Below are positions 8,080-15,960 of a DNA stretch of 64,000 nucleotides, in pieces. The stretch is from assembly GCA_024229115.1 (NCBI GenBank), contig JAAEST010000040.1, forward strand, positions 310,001-374,000, read 5' to 3'. The notes under the pieces were generated by a model. The model searched no databases. It saw only the letters and a list, made by a program, of their open reading frames with translations, and had not been told where the DNA came from. The stretch is from Oligoflexia bacterium. Its GTDB lineage: Bacteria; Bdellovibrionota; Bacteriovoracia; Bacteriovoracales; Bacteriovoracaceae. Positions within the stretch are counted from its first letter, which is position 1. The number at the start of each line of letters is the position of its first letter. A program made the translations under genes and the position numbers.

Positions 8080-9252
8080 ATGGCCAAGCTTGATGCTAAA
8101 AAACTACATATTGCGACTAAAGCAATTCATGTAGGTGGACATCCTGATAAAGAGACGGGGGCGATAATGCCTCCGATTTATCAAACGACAACCTATGCTC
8201 AAGCTTCTCCAGGAAAACATCAAGGGTATGAATACTCAAGATGCCATAATCCAACAAGAACAAGACTTGAAGAATGTATGGCCTCTCTTGAAAATGCAAA
8301 GCATGGGCTAGTCACGGCCAGTGGTCTCTCTGCTACTATGCTTGTCATGCATGCTCTTCCGGAAGGAAGTACGATTCTTTGCGGAGACGACATCTATGGT
8401 GGAACATACAGAATGTTCACGACTGTCTTTCATGAAAGACATAACTTTATCTTTGTCGATACAACAGATCTAAAAACTCTTAAAGAAAAATTTGAAGAGC
8501 ATAAACCTAAAGCGATATGGATTGAAACTCCAACTAATCCTTTATTAAAGATTACAGATATCAAAAAAGTAACGGAGCTTGCTAAAAAGTATAAAGCGAT
8601 GAGTTTCGTTGATAATACTTTTATGAGTCCTTACTTCCAAAAGCCATTAGAACTTGGGGCAGATGTTGTTATGCACTCTGTAACGAAGTTTATTAATGGT
8701 CATAGCGATGTTGTTGGTGGAGCAATGATGACCAACAAAACATCTTTCTATAAGAAAGTTTGGACCCTTCAAAAAAGTATTGGTCCGACTCAATCTCCTT
8801 TTGATAGCTGGCTTGTTCTAAGAGGAGTTAAAACTCTCCCTATCAGAATGGAAGCTCATCAAAAGAATGCAATGAAAGTGGCAATGTACTTAGAAGCTCA
8901 CGCAGATGTAGAAAGCGTTGTGTATCCTGGACTAAAGTCACATCCTCAACATGCCATCGCAAAAAGACAAATGAGTGGTTTTGGAGGAATGATCACTTTC
9001 TTTTTAAAAGGTGATATCAAAAGATCAAAGAAGTTTCTTTCAAAAGTTAAGCTCTTTGCACTCGCTGAAAGTCTGGGGGGAGTTGAAAGTTTGATTGAAC
9101 ATCCTGCGATCATGACTCATGCATCTGTTCCCAAGAAAGTTCGTGAAGAAATTGGCCTTAAAGATAATCTCATTCGACTAAGTGTCGGTATTGAACATAT
9201 CGATGATCTTATTAATGATTTAGACCAGGCCTTTAAAGCTTCTAAAAAGTAG
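8080..9252 (+). CDS. Cystathionine gamma-lyase (Cys/Met metabolism PLP enzyme)
   Basis: A 390-residue fold-type I PLP enzyme. The PLP lysine is Lys203 in SVTKFINGHSD; YEYSRCHNPTR (about 50-60) and the IETPTNP loop are typical of the trans-sulfuration family. It probably splits cystathionine to cysteine, 2-oxobutyrate and ammonia, completing the CBS route. Gamma-synthase and gamma-lyase are hard to tell apart by sequence; the CBS and GshA neighbours favour the lyase. It starts 8 bases after the CBS stop, so it is in the same transcript. Its last 11 bases overlap the end of the convergent gene. Confidence 0.85.
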   Translation: MAKLDAKKLHIATKAIHVGGHPDKETGAIMPPIYQTTTYAQASPGKHQGYEYSRCHNPTRTRLEECMASLENAKHGLVTASGLSATMLVMHALPEGSTILCGDDIYGGTYRMFTTVFHERHNFIFVDTTDLKTLKEKFEEHKPKAIWIETPTNPLLKITDIKKVTELAKKYKAMSFVDNTFMSPYFQKPLELGADVVMHSVTKFINGHSDVVGGAMMTNKTSFYKKVWTLQKSIGPTQSPFDSWLVLRGVKTLPIRMEAHQKNAMKVAMYLEAHADVESVVYPGLKSHPQHAIAKRQMSGFGGMITFFLKGDIKRSKKFLSKVKLFALAESLGGVESLIEHPAIMTHASVPKKVREEIGLKDNLIRLSVGIEHIDDLINDLDQAFKASKK

Positions 9253-9940
9253 TCGTCTTAGGATCTTCTTTCTTCTCTTCTGTAACAGGAGCTGGCTCAA
9301 TTGGAGCTTCATTAGACTTATTTTCTTCTGAATTATCAGCACCTTCCATAACAGGACGTGGAGCAGAGTTTACAGCAGGCTCAGTTTGATTAGAGATTAT
9401 TTCAACTCTTTCTACTTTTTTAATATTTTTCCCCGAAAGAATACCTTCATAATCTTTTGAACTTGAGAAAACAAATGAGTTATCAAGATAAGCGTTTAGT
9501 AATTGATAAGAGCAATATACTTTCCCATGATCCGATTCGATATTTTCTTTCTCACCTTCAGCAAAGATTAGCCCATCATCTTGAATCGTCATTCTAATCG
9601 TATTGTACTTAGAACAAAATTCATCAGTCGCTTTACCAGAACACTCTTTTGTTTTCTTAATAATTTGAACAGCACCTTTTGTATTCTTAATATGAACTGG
9701 CTCTCTACAAACATCAATCATCCAACTCTTATTAATAAACTTAAGTTTCTGGTGTGAAATTTTTAAAATACAAGCTGACTTATCTATATGGAGAACATTC
9801 TTTGCAAGTCCAAATGGTTGTCCTTTATGACTAATTGTTACTTGGAATGTTGACTTGAGACATTCATTATCACTAAATGCAGAAATGTTTAAAGATAGTA
9901 AAAGAGTTAATAGAACTACATTAAATTTGCATAATAACAT
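9242..9940 (-). CDS. Exported protein of unknown function
   Basis: A 232-residue protein with an N-terminal signal peptide (hydrophobic residues 8-21) and a Cys-containing globular middle with about seven cysteines, suggesting periplasmic disulfides. The Pro/Glu/Lys-rich tail (from about residue 185) looks disordered. I recognise no family. It overlaps the end of the upstream SpoIIE-like gene by 20 bases, implying co-transcription, and overlaps the convergent cystathionine lyase gene by 11 bases. Confidence 0.65.
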   Translation of the reverse strand: MLLCKFNVVLLTLLLSLNISAFSDNECLKSTFQVTISHKGQPFGLAKNVLHIDKSACILKISHQKLKFINKSWMIDVCREPVHIKNTKGAVQIIKKTKECSGKATDEFCSKYNTIRMTIQDDGLIFAEGEKENIESDHGKVYCSYQLLNAYLDNSFVFSSSKDYEGILSGKNIKKVERVEIISNQTEPAVNSAPRPVMEGADNSEENKSNEAPIEPAPVTEEKKEDPKTTTF

Positions 9941-11096
9941 TGGGATCCACCTCGATGACTAAAACAGAAGCATCATGTTTTAAAAATTCTGCATTATTTA
10001 TTTTCTTAAGTTGAAAGAAAACTTCATTTAAAAAGTTTTTGGCATTCGATTCTTGAGCATCTTCTAAAAGATCAACAATCATCCCCTCTTTATTAGAAGC
10101 TTTTAGATTTCTTGCAACTCCTGGTGAGATTATTGTTACTTGCTGAGATCTTTCGAGACTTCCTGAAAAATAAGCTTTTTCAAAGTAATTTTCATTCAGA
10201 GGATAACTATTACTGAGATCAAACTCAGAGACCGAGCTTGCGAACCTAAAATCGCCAAAGCTATAACCAAAATACTTTAAATTTTTCATATCGAGCTTAA
10301 GAATAAAAAATTGTAGAAGTTCAGGAATCTCTCTATCAATTAAATCAAGCTCACGACATTCATTGATGAGATTTTCAAGAAAGCTCTCAATCGACTCTTT
10401 GTCCAAGTCCTTCATTTGTGACAATTGCTCAAAGTGTGAAAGAACAATACTTGAAGTGACATAGCTTTGTGCACTTGTAAGAACAACGCAAAGTTCGCCT
10501 TCTCTCTTAACAATATCGAAAAACTCGCCACCATTACTCATTCCAGCAGCAAACTTAGAACTTAAAGTTAAGCCCTTAATTTTTTCTTGTCTTAAAGGAA
10601 CAAGCTGTTCATGTAGTTTTTTAACTCTCTGTAGTTCACTAAGAGAAAGCCTCATCACTCTATTTAAAGAATCCTTTACCTCACTTGCACGGGCAAATTC
10701 AGAAAGAAGCCTTCTTTTATCAAGATGTGAACGAATCATTGGATAGTAGAGTCTGACATCTTGACCATAATCAACGACGCCTTCAATATCTCTTGTCTTT
10801 CGACATAACTCTAAAAGCTCCCACTCTTTATCACCAACAGTTTTTCCATCGTATGTGAGGATCATTGTTGCGTTGGTTACTTTACGAATAGTTTCTAAGC
10901 GGTCCTGATCTTTAGCAATAATGGCATAATCTAAAATCACAATATTTTCTGGCGACTGTAATGATGTTTTATATAAAGACCATTCCTTAATATCACCAAA
11001 AGCGACTTCAACATTATAGTCACTGAAGTCCTTTTCGACTGTAGATAGATAAAAATCTATTTTCGTGTCTCTTCTAAAGACAATTATTTGGCTCAT
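9921..11096 (-). CDS. Receiver-like plus divergent SpoIIE/PP2C-like protein
   Basis: A 391-residue protein. Residues 1-115 alternate short strands and helices like a receiver domain (VILDYA near 60), but the usual acidic pair is poor. From about residue 170 a PP2C-like pattern appears: SKFAAGMSNGGEFFDIV where active SpoIIE/RsbU phosphatases have GGDFYD, a CVVLTSAQS strand, and a final HDASVLVIEVD resembling the closing DDxTLL strand. Several metal-binding acids are missing, so it may sense or bind rather than dephosphorylate. The start at 11096 follows AGGAATTTCAGG; the ATG 57 bases upstream lacks a ribosome site. Confidence 0.6.
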   Translation of the reverse strand: MSQIIVFRRDTKIDFYLSTVEKDFSDYNVEVAFGDIKEWSLYKTSLQSPENIVILDYAIIAKDQDRLETIRKVTNATMILTYDGKTVGDKEWELLELCRKTRDIEGVVDYGQDVRLYYPMIRSHLDKRRLLSEFARASEVKDSLNRVMRLSLSELQRVKKLHEQLVPLRQEKIKGLTLSSKFAAGMSNGGEFFDIVKREGELCVVLTSAQSYVTSSIVLSHFEQLSQMKDLDKESIESFLENLINECRELDLIDREIPELLQFFILKLDMKNLKYFGYSFGDFRFASSVSEFDLSNSYPLNENYFEKAYFSGSLERSQQVTIISPGVARNLKASNKEGMIVDLLEDAQESNAKNFLNEVFFQLKKINNAEFLKHDASVLVIEVDPNVIMQI

Positions 11097-11311
11097 CCTG
11101 AAATTCCTAGATTTTTTAAGGTCAATAAACCTTTGAATTTCCATTATATGCAAAGAATTTAGGTCAGTGGGATATTTTTTCGAATATTAGCTAAGTTACT
11201 GATTATTCGTTTTGTTGACCGAAAAAGTTAAAGTAATTCATGGTTTATGCCGAAGTGCACTAAAGCAACGCTAAAATATAAGTACGTGTGCAATGCGACA
11301 AGGGCCGGATA

Positions 11312-12049
11312 ATGCCGAAGAAGAAGAAAGCAGAAAGTAGAGATAATGTAGTTCCAATTAATGGGAAGAAAAACACTGTAGAATCTCTCACAAAAGAAGT
11401 TGAAAGTCTGAAAGCTCAGCAGAAAGAGTTCTGTGAGATGGCCGTTCGTTCTATTTTACATGCCCTAGACTGTAAGGATCACTATACTTATGGTCACTCA
11501 ATGAGAGTAACTTATTATTCACTCGTTCTGGGTAAAGAAATTGGCCTAGATGATGAAGAATTATATGACCTTGAAATGGCTTCTCTATTCCACGATATTG
11601 GAAAAATTGGAGTTCCTGATGAGGTTCTTTGTAAGCCAGCAAGATTAACTGAGGAAGAATTCATCGTTATGAAGAGTCACCCAGAGAAATCTGCTGAAAT
11701 TCTAGAAGGGTTTAAGCCTTTTGAAAAAGCCGGAAAGTATGCTCGTCACCACCATGAAAGATATGATGGTCGTGGATATCCAGATGGTATGAAAGGTGAA
11801 GAGATCCCACTATTTTCAAGAATTATTCTAATTGCTGATACATTTGATGCTATGACATCAACAAGACCATATCGTAAGGGTCTTCCTTATGAAGTAGCTT
11901 TTGAAGAACTCCATGAGTTCTCTGGAAGTCAATTCGATCCATACTTAGTAGAGAAATTCTGTGAAGCTATGGCCAGAGAAAAGAAGAAGAACGAATCGAC
12001 ATTTACGCTTTCAATTATTGAAGGTGAATTCGCAAAAGACGCTGCTTAA
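11312..12049 (+). CDS. HD-GYP domain phosphodiesterase-like protein
   Basis: A 245-residue protein with a basic N-terminus, a short helix that may form a coiled coil (21-45), then a complete HD-GYP domain: HD at 94-95 in LFHDIGKIGVPD, HHERYDGRGYPDG at 147-159, IADTFDAMTS and RPYRKGLP. Family members hydrolyse cyclic di-GMP with a bimetal centre. There is no receiver or sensor domain, so its control must come from a partner. The ATG at 11312 is chosen because AAGGG lies 7-8 bases upstream; the GTG at 11288 gives only a short extension with no ribosome site. Confidence 0.9.
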   Translation: MPKKKKAESRDNVVPINGKKNTVESLTKEVESLKAQQKEFCEMAVRSILHALDCKDHYTYGHSMRVTYYSLVLGKEIGLDDEELYDLEMASLFHDIGKIGVPDEVLCKPARLTEEEFIVMKSHPEKSAEILEGFKPFEKAGKYARHHHERYDGRGYPDGMKGEEIPLFSRIILIADTFDAMTSTRPYRKGLPYEVAFEELHEFSGSQFDPYLVEKFCEAMAREKKKNESTFTLSIIEGEFAKDAA

Positions 12050-12056
12050 TCGAGCT

Positions 12057-12174
12057 TAGCGAGATATGTAATATTCCTTAAATTAAAATATAAGAGCGAA
12101 GAAACTGCTCACGTGTTCGGCCAGCTTGCTCAGTGAGCCGAAAGCAAAATCATTTGCTTTCTCTCACCTCGCTA
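12057..12174. terminator. Hairpin cluster between convergent genes, likely bidirectional terminator
   Basis: The strongest stem is GAAAGCAAA (12140-12148), loop ATCA, TTTGCTTTC (12153-12161), extended across a small internal loop by GTGAG (12133-12137) with CTCAC (12163-12167). A further 7-base pairing TAGCGAG (12057-12063) with CTCGCTA (12168-12174) could close the whole region, and GAGC/GCTC (12094-12110) could form a small inner hairpin. There is no clear U tract on either strand. It lies between the HD-GYP gene and the convergent acidic membrane protein gene. Confidence 0.55.
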
Positions 12175-13398
12175 CTGAATAATCAACTCAGTAGCACCAT
12201 CTTCAAGAGATTTGTCTTCGGTTGATTCCCCTGCTTGCTCGCAGAAGTCTGTAGGTTCATTAGTGTTCACATAGTATGCTTGAACTTTTGAACAGTCTTG
12301 CTCTGATACATACACATTTTTGATCACACATTCTGTCGATTTACCATTGGATTTTGACCATCTATAGTTTTCTCGACATTGAAAGTAAGCAAATTTATCA
12401 ACACAGGCCCAGTGCTTTTCAACACAATTATAAACAAGTCCACGACCAGGTCGAGTATAGTTTGGTGGCTCTGTATACTTTAGAGAGTCTTCCATTTTTT
12501 TCTTTTCATCAGCGACTTTCTTTTGCTCACTTGTTTGCTTCGCAATTTTCTCCATCTGATTCTCTAAGCTCTTTTCTTTTTCATCATCTTTAAGCTCAAG
12601 AGGCTTTTCAGATTGCCCCATTCTCTCTTCCATTCCTAAAGGAACAGCATTGGTTTCAGGGGGTACATCAACAATAGGAGCTTCTGTCTTTGTGTCTTCA
12701 GCTTTTTCCTCTGGATCTTTCTCTGCAGTAACCGTCTTTTCCTCAGCTGCCTTTGGAGCTTCAGTTGGAACTGGCTCATTTTTCGGTGTTGGCACTTCAG
12801 CAACCTTTTCTGGCTTCGACTCCCTAACAGCATCTGGCTTAGTTGTCTCTGCTTTCTTTGGCTCTTCTATTATCTCATTCTGCTTCTTCGCAGTAGCAGT
12901 ATCTTCTTTTTTGGCTTTTTCCTTCTTCTTAGCAGCTCTTCTTTCGGCTAATTTTTTCTTTCTTTCAGCATTTCTCTTTCTTGCTTCGGCTTGTTGTTTC
13001 GCAATTAAAGCTGCTTGATCTCCTTCTCCTGAATCATCTTTTGGAATAAAAAAGTCGACGGCAAGTAAGGCCACGACAGCAATCAGACCAACTCGAATTA
13101 ATTTCTTTTTCTTTTCAGCTTTAGCAGCGTCGTCATCAAGCTCGTCCTCATCCTCATCGTCTTCTTCTTCGTCTTCCTCTGATTCATCAGACTCCACATC
13201 ATCTGAACTTATATCAACATCTGTTTGCTCGGATGCGATTGCATCCTCATCTTCAGCATCAACATCGAACTCACCAGTATCTTCATCGAATTCATCATCA
13301 AACTCGTCGTCATCATCCTTACTTCCGCCAGGAAGCTTACTCTTTAAGTCTGAGATAAACCCTTGTAGTTTTTCTTTAATTTCATCCAACTTGCTCAT
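12172..13398 (-). CDS. Acidic single-pass membrane protein with periplasmic Cys-rich domain
   Basis: A 408-residue protein of unusual design. Residues 28-90 are dominated by Asp and Glu. A KKKK stop and one membrane helix (about 100-118) follow. Residues 120-320 are a Lys/Glu/Ala/Pro-rich stretch likely to be extended or coiled, and the last ~95 residues hold six cysteines around conserved-looking aromatics. The positive-inside rule puts the acidic tail in the cytoplasm and the Cys domain in the periplasm, a layout reminiscent of TonB/TolA-like spanning proteins but without their domains. The start at 13398 gives an 8-base spacing from AGGG; the ATG six bases upstream is too close. Confidence 0.75.
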   Translation of the reverse strand: MSKLDEIKEKLQGFISDLKSKLPGGSKDDDDEFDDEFDEDTGEFDVDAEDEDAIASEQTDVDISSDDVESDESEEDEEEDDEDEDELDDDAAKAEKKKKLIRVGLIAVVALLAVDFFIPKDDSGEGDQAALIAKQQAEARKRNAERKKKLAERRAAKKKEKAKKEDTATAKKQNEIIEEPKKAETTKPDAVRESKPEKVAEVPTPKNEPVPTEAPKAAEEKTVTAEKDPEEKAEDTKTEAPIVDVPPETNAVPLGMEERMGQSEKPLELKDDEKEKSLENQMEKIAKQTSEQKKVADEKKKMEDSLKYTEPPNYTRPGRGLVYNCVEKHWACVDKFAYFQCRENYRWSKSNGKSTECVIKNVYVSEQDCSKVQAYYVNTNEPTDFCEQAGESTEDKSLEDGATELIIQ

Positions 13399-13420
13399 AT
13401 CCATTTCCCTGGAATCAAGT

Positions 13421-13439
13421 TTTGCTATTATTTAGCAAA
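13421..13439. promoter_or_regulatory. Palindrome in divergent promoter region
   Basis: TTTGCTA, a 5-base spacer TTATT, and TAGCAAA form a perfect inverted repeat between the leftward membrane protein gene and the rightward aldolase-like gene. It could be an operator or a leader hairpin. No matching second copy was noticed. Confidence 0.3.
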
Positions 13440-13493
13440 TAAGATATTTTTAATCTGTTTTTTAACTTATCGAAATTTCTAGGAAAAAGTTAA

Positions 13494-14126
13494 GTGGTTG
13501 ATATTAATGAAGGCGTAATAAAATTCAGTACTAAGGAGCATAACCAAACAAAAGCTCTTCAGTCCGATGAATACAGGGAACTTGAAAACTGGAGAGAAAA
13601 ACTCTGGAAAGTTAAACTGATAGGTAGTTACTTCCCCTCTAATATTGGTTACGGAAACCTGAGTGTTTTGAAAGACTATAAAGACAGAATTAATACTGAA
13701 GAACCTCAGTTTCTAATTACTGGAACGCAAACAGGACACAAAGAAAATCTCAGCGGAGAAGACTATGTAAGAGTTCTTTCATTTAATGAAAAAACTTTTG
13801 CCGTTAAGTCAGAGGGTCCATGTCTTCCAAGTAGTGAGACGCCATCTCATTACTCTCTCTACAAAGCTAAAAAAGATATTAAAGCTATTTTTCATGTTCA
13901 TGATTCAAAAATTTGGAAATATCTCTGCGAAGAACATCCTCTCTTCACACCTGCTGATGTTGAATATGGTACTCCAGAGATGGCAAGGCAATTTCTTGAA
14001 ATGGACCTTCCAGAAAAAGGTATCATTGTGATGAAAGGCCATGAAGATGGCTTTGTTAGCTATGCTAATACAATGGATGATGCTGGCGAGCTATTACTAG
14101 AACTCTATCACAAACTCAATGGGTAG
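13494..14126 (+). CDS. Class II aldolase/adducin-like protein
   Basis: A 210-residue cytoplasmic protein with the fold signature of class II aldolases: an early GNLSVL segment, the zinc-ligand pair in IFHVHDSKIW and a later GHEDG. Relatives act on sugar phosphates such as fuculose-1-phosphate or methylthioribulose-1-phosphate; the substrate cannot be told here. The start is GTG, 9 bases after AGGA. The last 30 bases overlap the 3' end of the convergent ATP-grasp gene, the longest convergent overlap in the window. Confidence 0.75.
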   Translation: MVDINEGVIKFSTKEHNQTKALQSDEYRELENWREKLWKVKLIGSYFPSNIGYGNLSVLKDYKDRINTEEPQFLITGTQTGHKENLSGEDYVRVLSFNEKTFAVKSEGPCLPSSETPSHYSLYKAKKDIKAIFHVHDSKIWKYLCEEHPLFTPADVEYGTPEMARQFLEMDLPEKGIIVMKGHEDGFVSYANTMDDAGELLLELYHKLNG

Positions 14127-15149
14127 AGGCTGTTTACTCATCTTCTTCCATGATCGATGAAAGAGATACTGAATTTTCTTTTTATTATCCGCCCCTAAGA
14201 AAAAATGAACAAATGGCTGAGTAAAATCTGAAGTGATGACGATTCCTTCCCTTTCCCCTCTTTGCCATAAATCGTCTTTCAAGACTTCTTTAACTTGTTC
14301 GAATGACTTTTGATCTAGTTTCTTCTTATTGACGATAAAAAGAGCGTTACAACCAGAATGAAACTCTAAAGATTTTTTTAACAAATTACTCATCAGTCCC
14401 ATACTCTTTCGAGCGTTGATTTCCATTAAGTAATAGTATTTATCTTCTTCACCTGACTTATATTTTAAACTATCGATTTGAATAATATCATTCCAACCTT
14501 TTGCTCTGATCTCATCTATTGCGGGAGCTAATTTTTGTTCAATTTTATCAAACTCCTCTGATTCATAAATCAGAGAGCCTTTATATTGAGAACTTCTATC
14601 GACTATATTCTCATAAGTATAAGAGTCACCATTAGAAAGTGATGTGTGACCAAATTCAAAAACTTTCGGCAAATATGGTTCAAAAAGATAAGTAACATTA
14701 TCCTTAAGCTTTTTAAGATCCGATTCCTCTTTTAAGTGAACAGTATCAATACCGCTAAATGAAAAAATATTTTTACAAATATAGTTGTACTTAAAAGGAA
14801 TTGCACTTCCTTTGAGGATTGAACTCCCTTCAACACCCAATTTAAGCTTCTGAGCAAGGTCATATGAGAATTCTTTTGAGTTAATCTCCTTGGCCAAGTC
14901 AAAGTCATCATAACTTCCCCACCAAGGCTGAGCTTCTCCCTTATTAGAAATTGTCGGTACTTTACCAATATAGAATCTTATGTAATCAAGAAAGTCTTTA
15001 GAGAACTTACGACTTGTCTTAAGAGTCATTTCTGGTTTTTCTATCCAAAGAAAGAGCTCATCCCAAATTGAAAAAGGCTTTTCTATGATAGTGTTACTAC
15101 CTAAGCATTTTTCATAATTTTCATTTAAATAATAGATTACTTTTTCCAT
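14097..15149 (-). CDS. ATP-grasp-like protein paired with DUF455
   Basis: A 350-residue protein. The C-terminal half shows an ATP-grasp-like end: FEPYLPKVFEFG, IIQIDSLKY (acidic metal ligand), then LMEINARKSMG, which fits the Asp plus Glu-x-Asn metal pair. The nucleotide lysines are less clear. ATP-grasp enzymes form an acyl phosphate and ligate it to an amine or thiol, so it may join small molecules or modify a peptide. The start follows AGGAAGCA and overlaps the DUF455 gene by 13 bases, so the two are translationally coupled and probably work together. Substrate unknown; it lacks glutathione synthetase features. Confidence 0.6.
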   Translation of the reverse strand: MEKVIYYLNENYEKCLGSNTIIEKPFSIWDELFLWIEKPEMTLKTSRKFSKDFLDYIRFYIGKVPTISNKGEAQPWWGSYDDFDLAKEINSKEFSYDLAQKLKLGVEGSSILKGSAIPFKYNYICKNIFSFSGIDTVHLKEESDLKKLKDNVTYLFEPYLPKVFEFGHTSLSNGDSYTYENIVDRSSQYKGSLIYESEEFDKIEQKLAPAIDEIRAKGWNDIIQIDSLKYKSGEEDKYYYLMEINARKSMGLMSNLLKKSLEFHSGCNALFIVNKKKLDQKSFEQVKEVLKDDLWQRGEREGIVITSDFTQPFVHFFLGADNKKKIQYLFHRSWKKMSKQPLPIEFVIEF

Positions 15150-15949
15150 TGCTTCCTATTCACAATATCGAAGTCATCACGAAAATTATTCATTTGGTTG
15201 ATAAAGTGATGATCAAGCCCAGCTAACTGGCGACCTCTTTCGTCAAATATCATTCCTTTTCCACGAGAAGGAGAAATATTCCCTGGCAGTAAAGATTGAT
15301 AATAAGAAAACAGGTCTTGATCCTTAACTTGTGACTTTAAATATTTTGCCCCTCTTGCCACGTGGGCAATTTCATCTTTATAGACTTGATCTAAAACATT
15401 AAAAGTTTCTTCATCACCAACTTCTTTGAAGATATTCTGATAGTATTTTGCAAAATCTAAATTTGCCTGCTCAAAAGTTAGGGCCATTAAGGCATAGAAC
15501 TCCTCAAATGTTTTAACCTCTCCCATGTAATCCCAAAAGAAATCATTAACAGGATAGTCCCCAAACTCGATTCCAAGTTCATTCATTCGTTTTATATAAA
15601 GCTTTAAATGATTTTGCTCATCCTCAATAGTGGCTAACAAATTCTTTGCTGTTACTTGATCAATATTAGGAAACATTAAAAGGGCCTGAGCAAACATTTC
15701 AATGGCCAATAATTCATGATTAGCGAAGAAATGTATCGCTAGAGCTTTCTTCTCATCAAGGTGGAATGAAGTCTTTTTAGGAAATTTTATTTGTTCAGCT
15801 GAAAATTTAAGACGAGTCGGCCTTCCAGGATCTTTCATCTCATAAGCATCAAAAGAATTGAAGCTCAAATTTTTCTGGACTGTTAACTTCTCTTCTAAAG
15901 AAGTTCCATATAATAGTTGCTTACAATAATCTTCTAAGGAAAGCATCAT
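15137..15949 (-). CDS. DUF455 ferritin-like protein
   Basis: A 270-residue all-helical protein of the DUF455 ferritin-like family. Candidate di-metal ligands lie in the expected helices: ANHELLAIE, ATIEDEQNHL, TFEQANLD and YKDEIAHVARG (two ExxH-type motifs). Related diiron proteins hydroxylate or oxidise small molecules or RNA, but no DUF455 reaction is established to my knowledge. It starts 11 bases after the helicase stop and overlaps the ATP-grasp gene, giving a three-gene transcript. Confidence 0.8.
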   Translation of the reverse strand: MMLSLEDYCKQLLYGTSLEEKLTVQKNLSFNSFDAYEMKDPGRPTRLKFSAEQIKFPKKTSFHLDEKKALAIHFFANHELLAIEMFAQALLMFPNIDQVTAKNLLATIEDEQNHLKLYIKRMNELGIEFGDYPVNDFFWDYMGEVKTFEEFYALMALTFEQANLDFAKYYQNIFKEVGDEETFNVLDQVYKDEIAHVARGAKYLKSQVKDQDLFSYYQSLLPGNISPSRGKGMIFDERGRQLAGLDHHFINQMNNFRDDFDIVNRKQWKK

Positions 15950-15960
15950 GACACTCTAAC

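Noticed and set aside
12650-13018. 122-codon plus-strand open frame rich in Ser, Phe and Ala
   Set aside because: It is the complement of the Lys/Glu/Ala-rich spacer of the acidic membrane protein gene; low-complexity coding creates such open shadows. There is no ribosome site.
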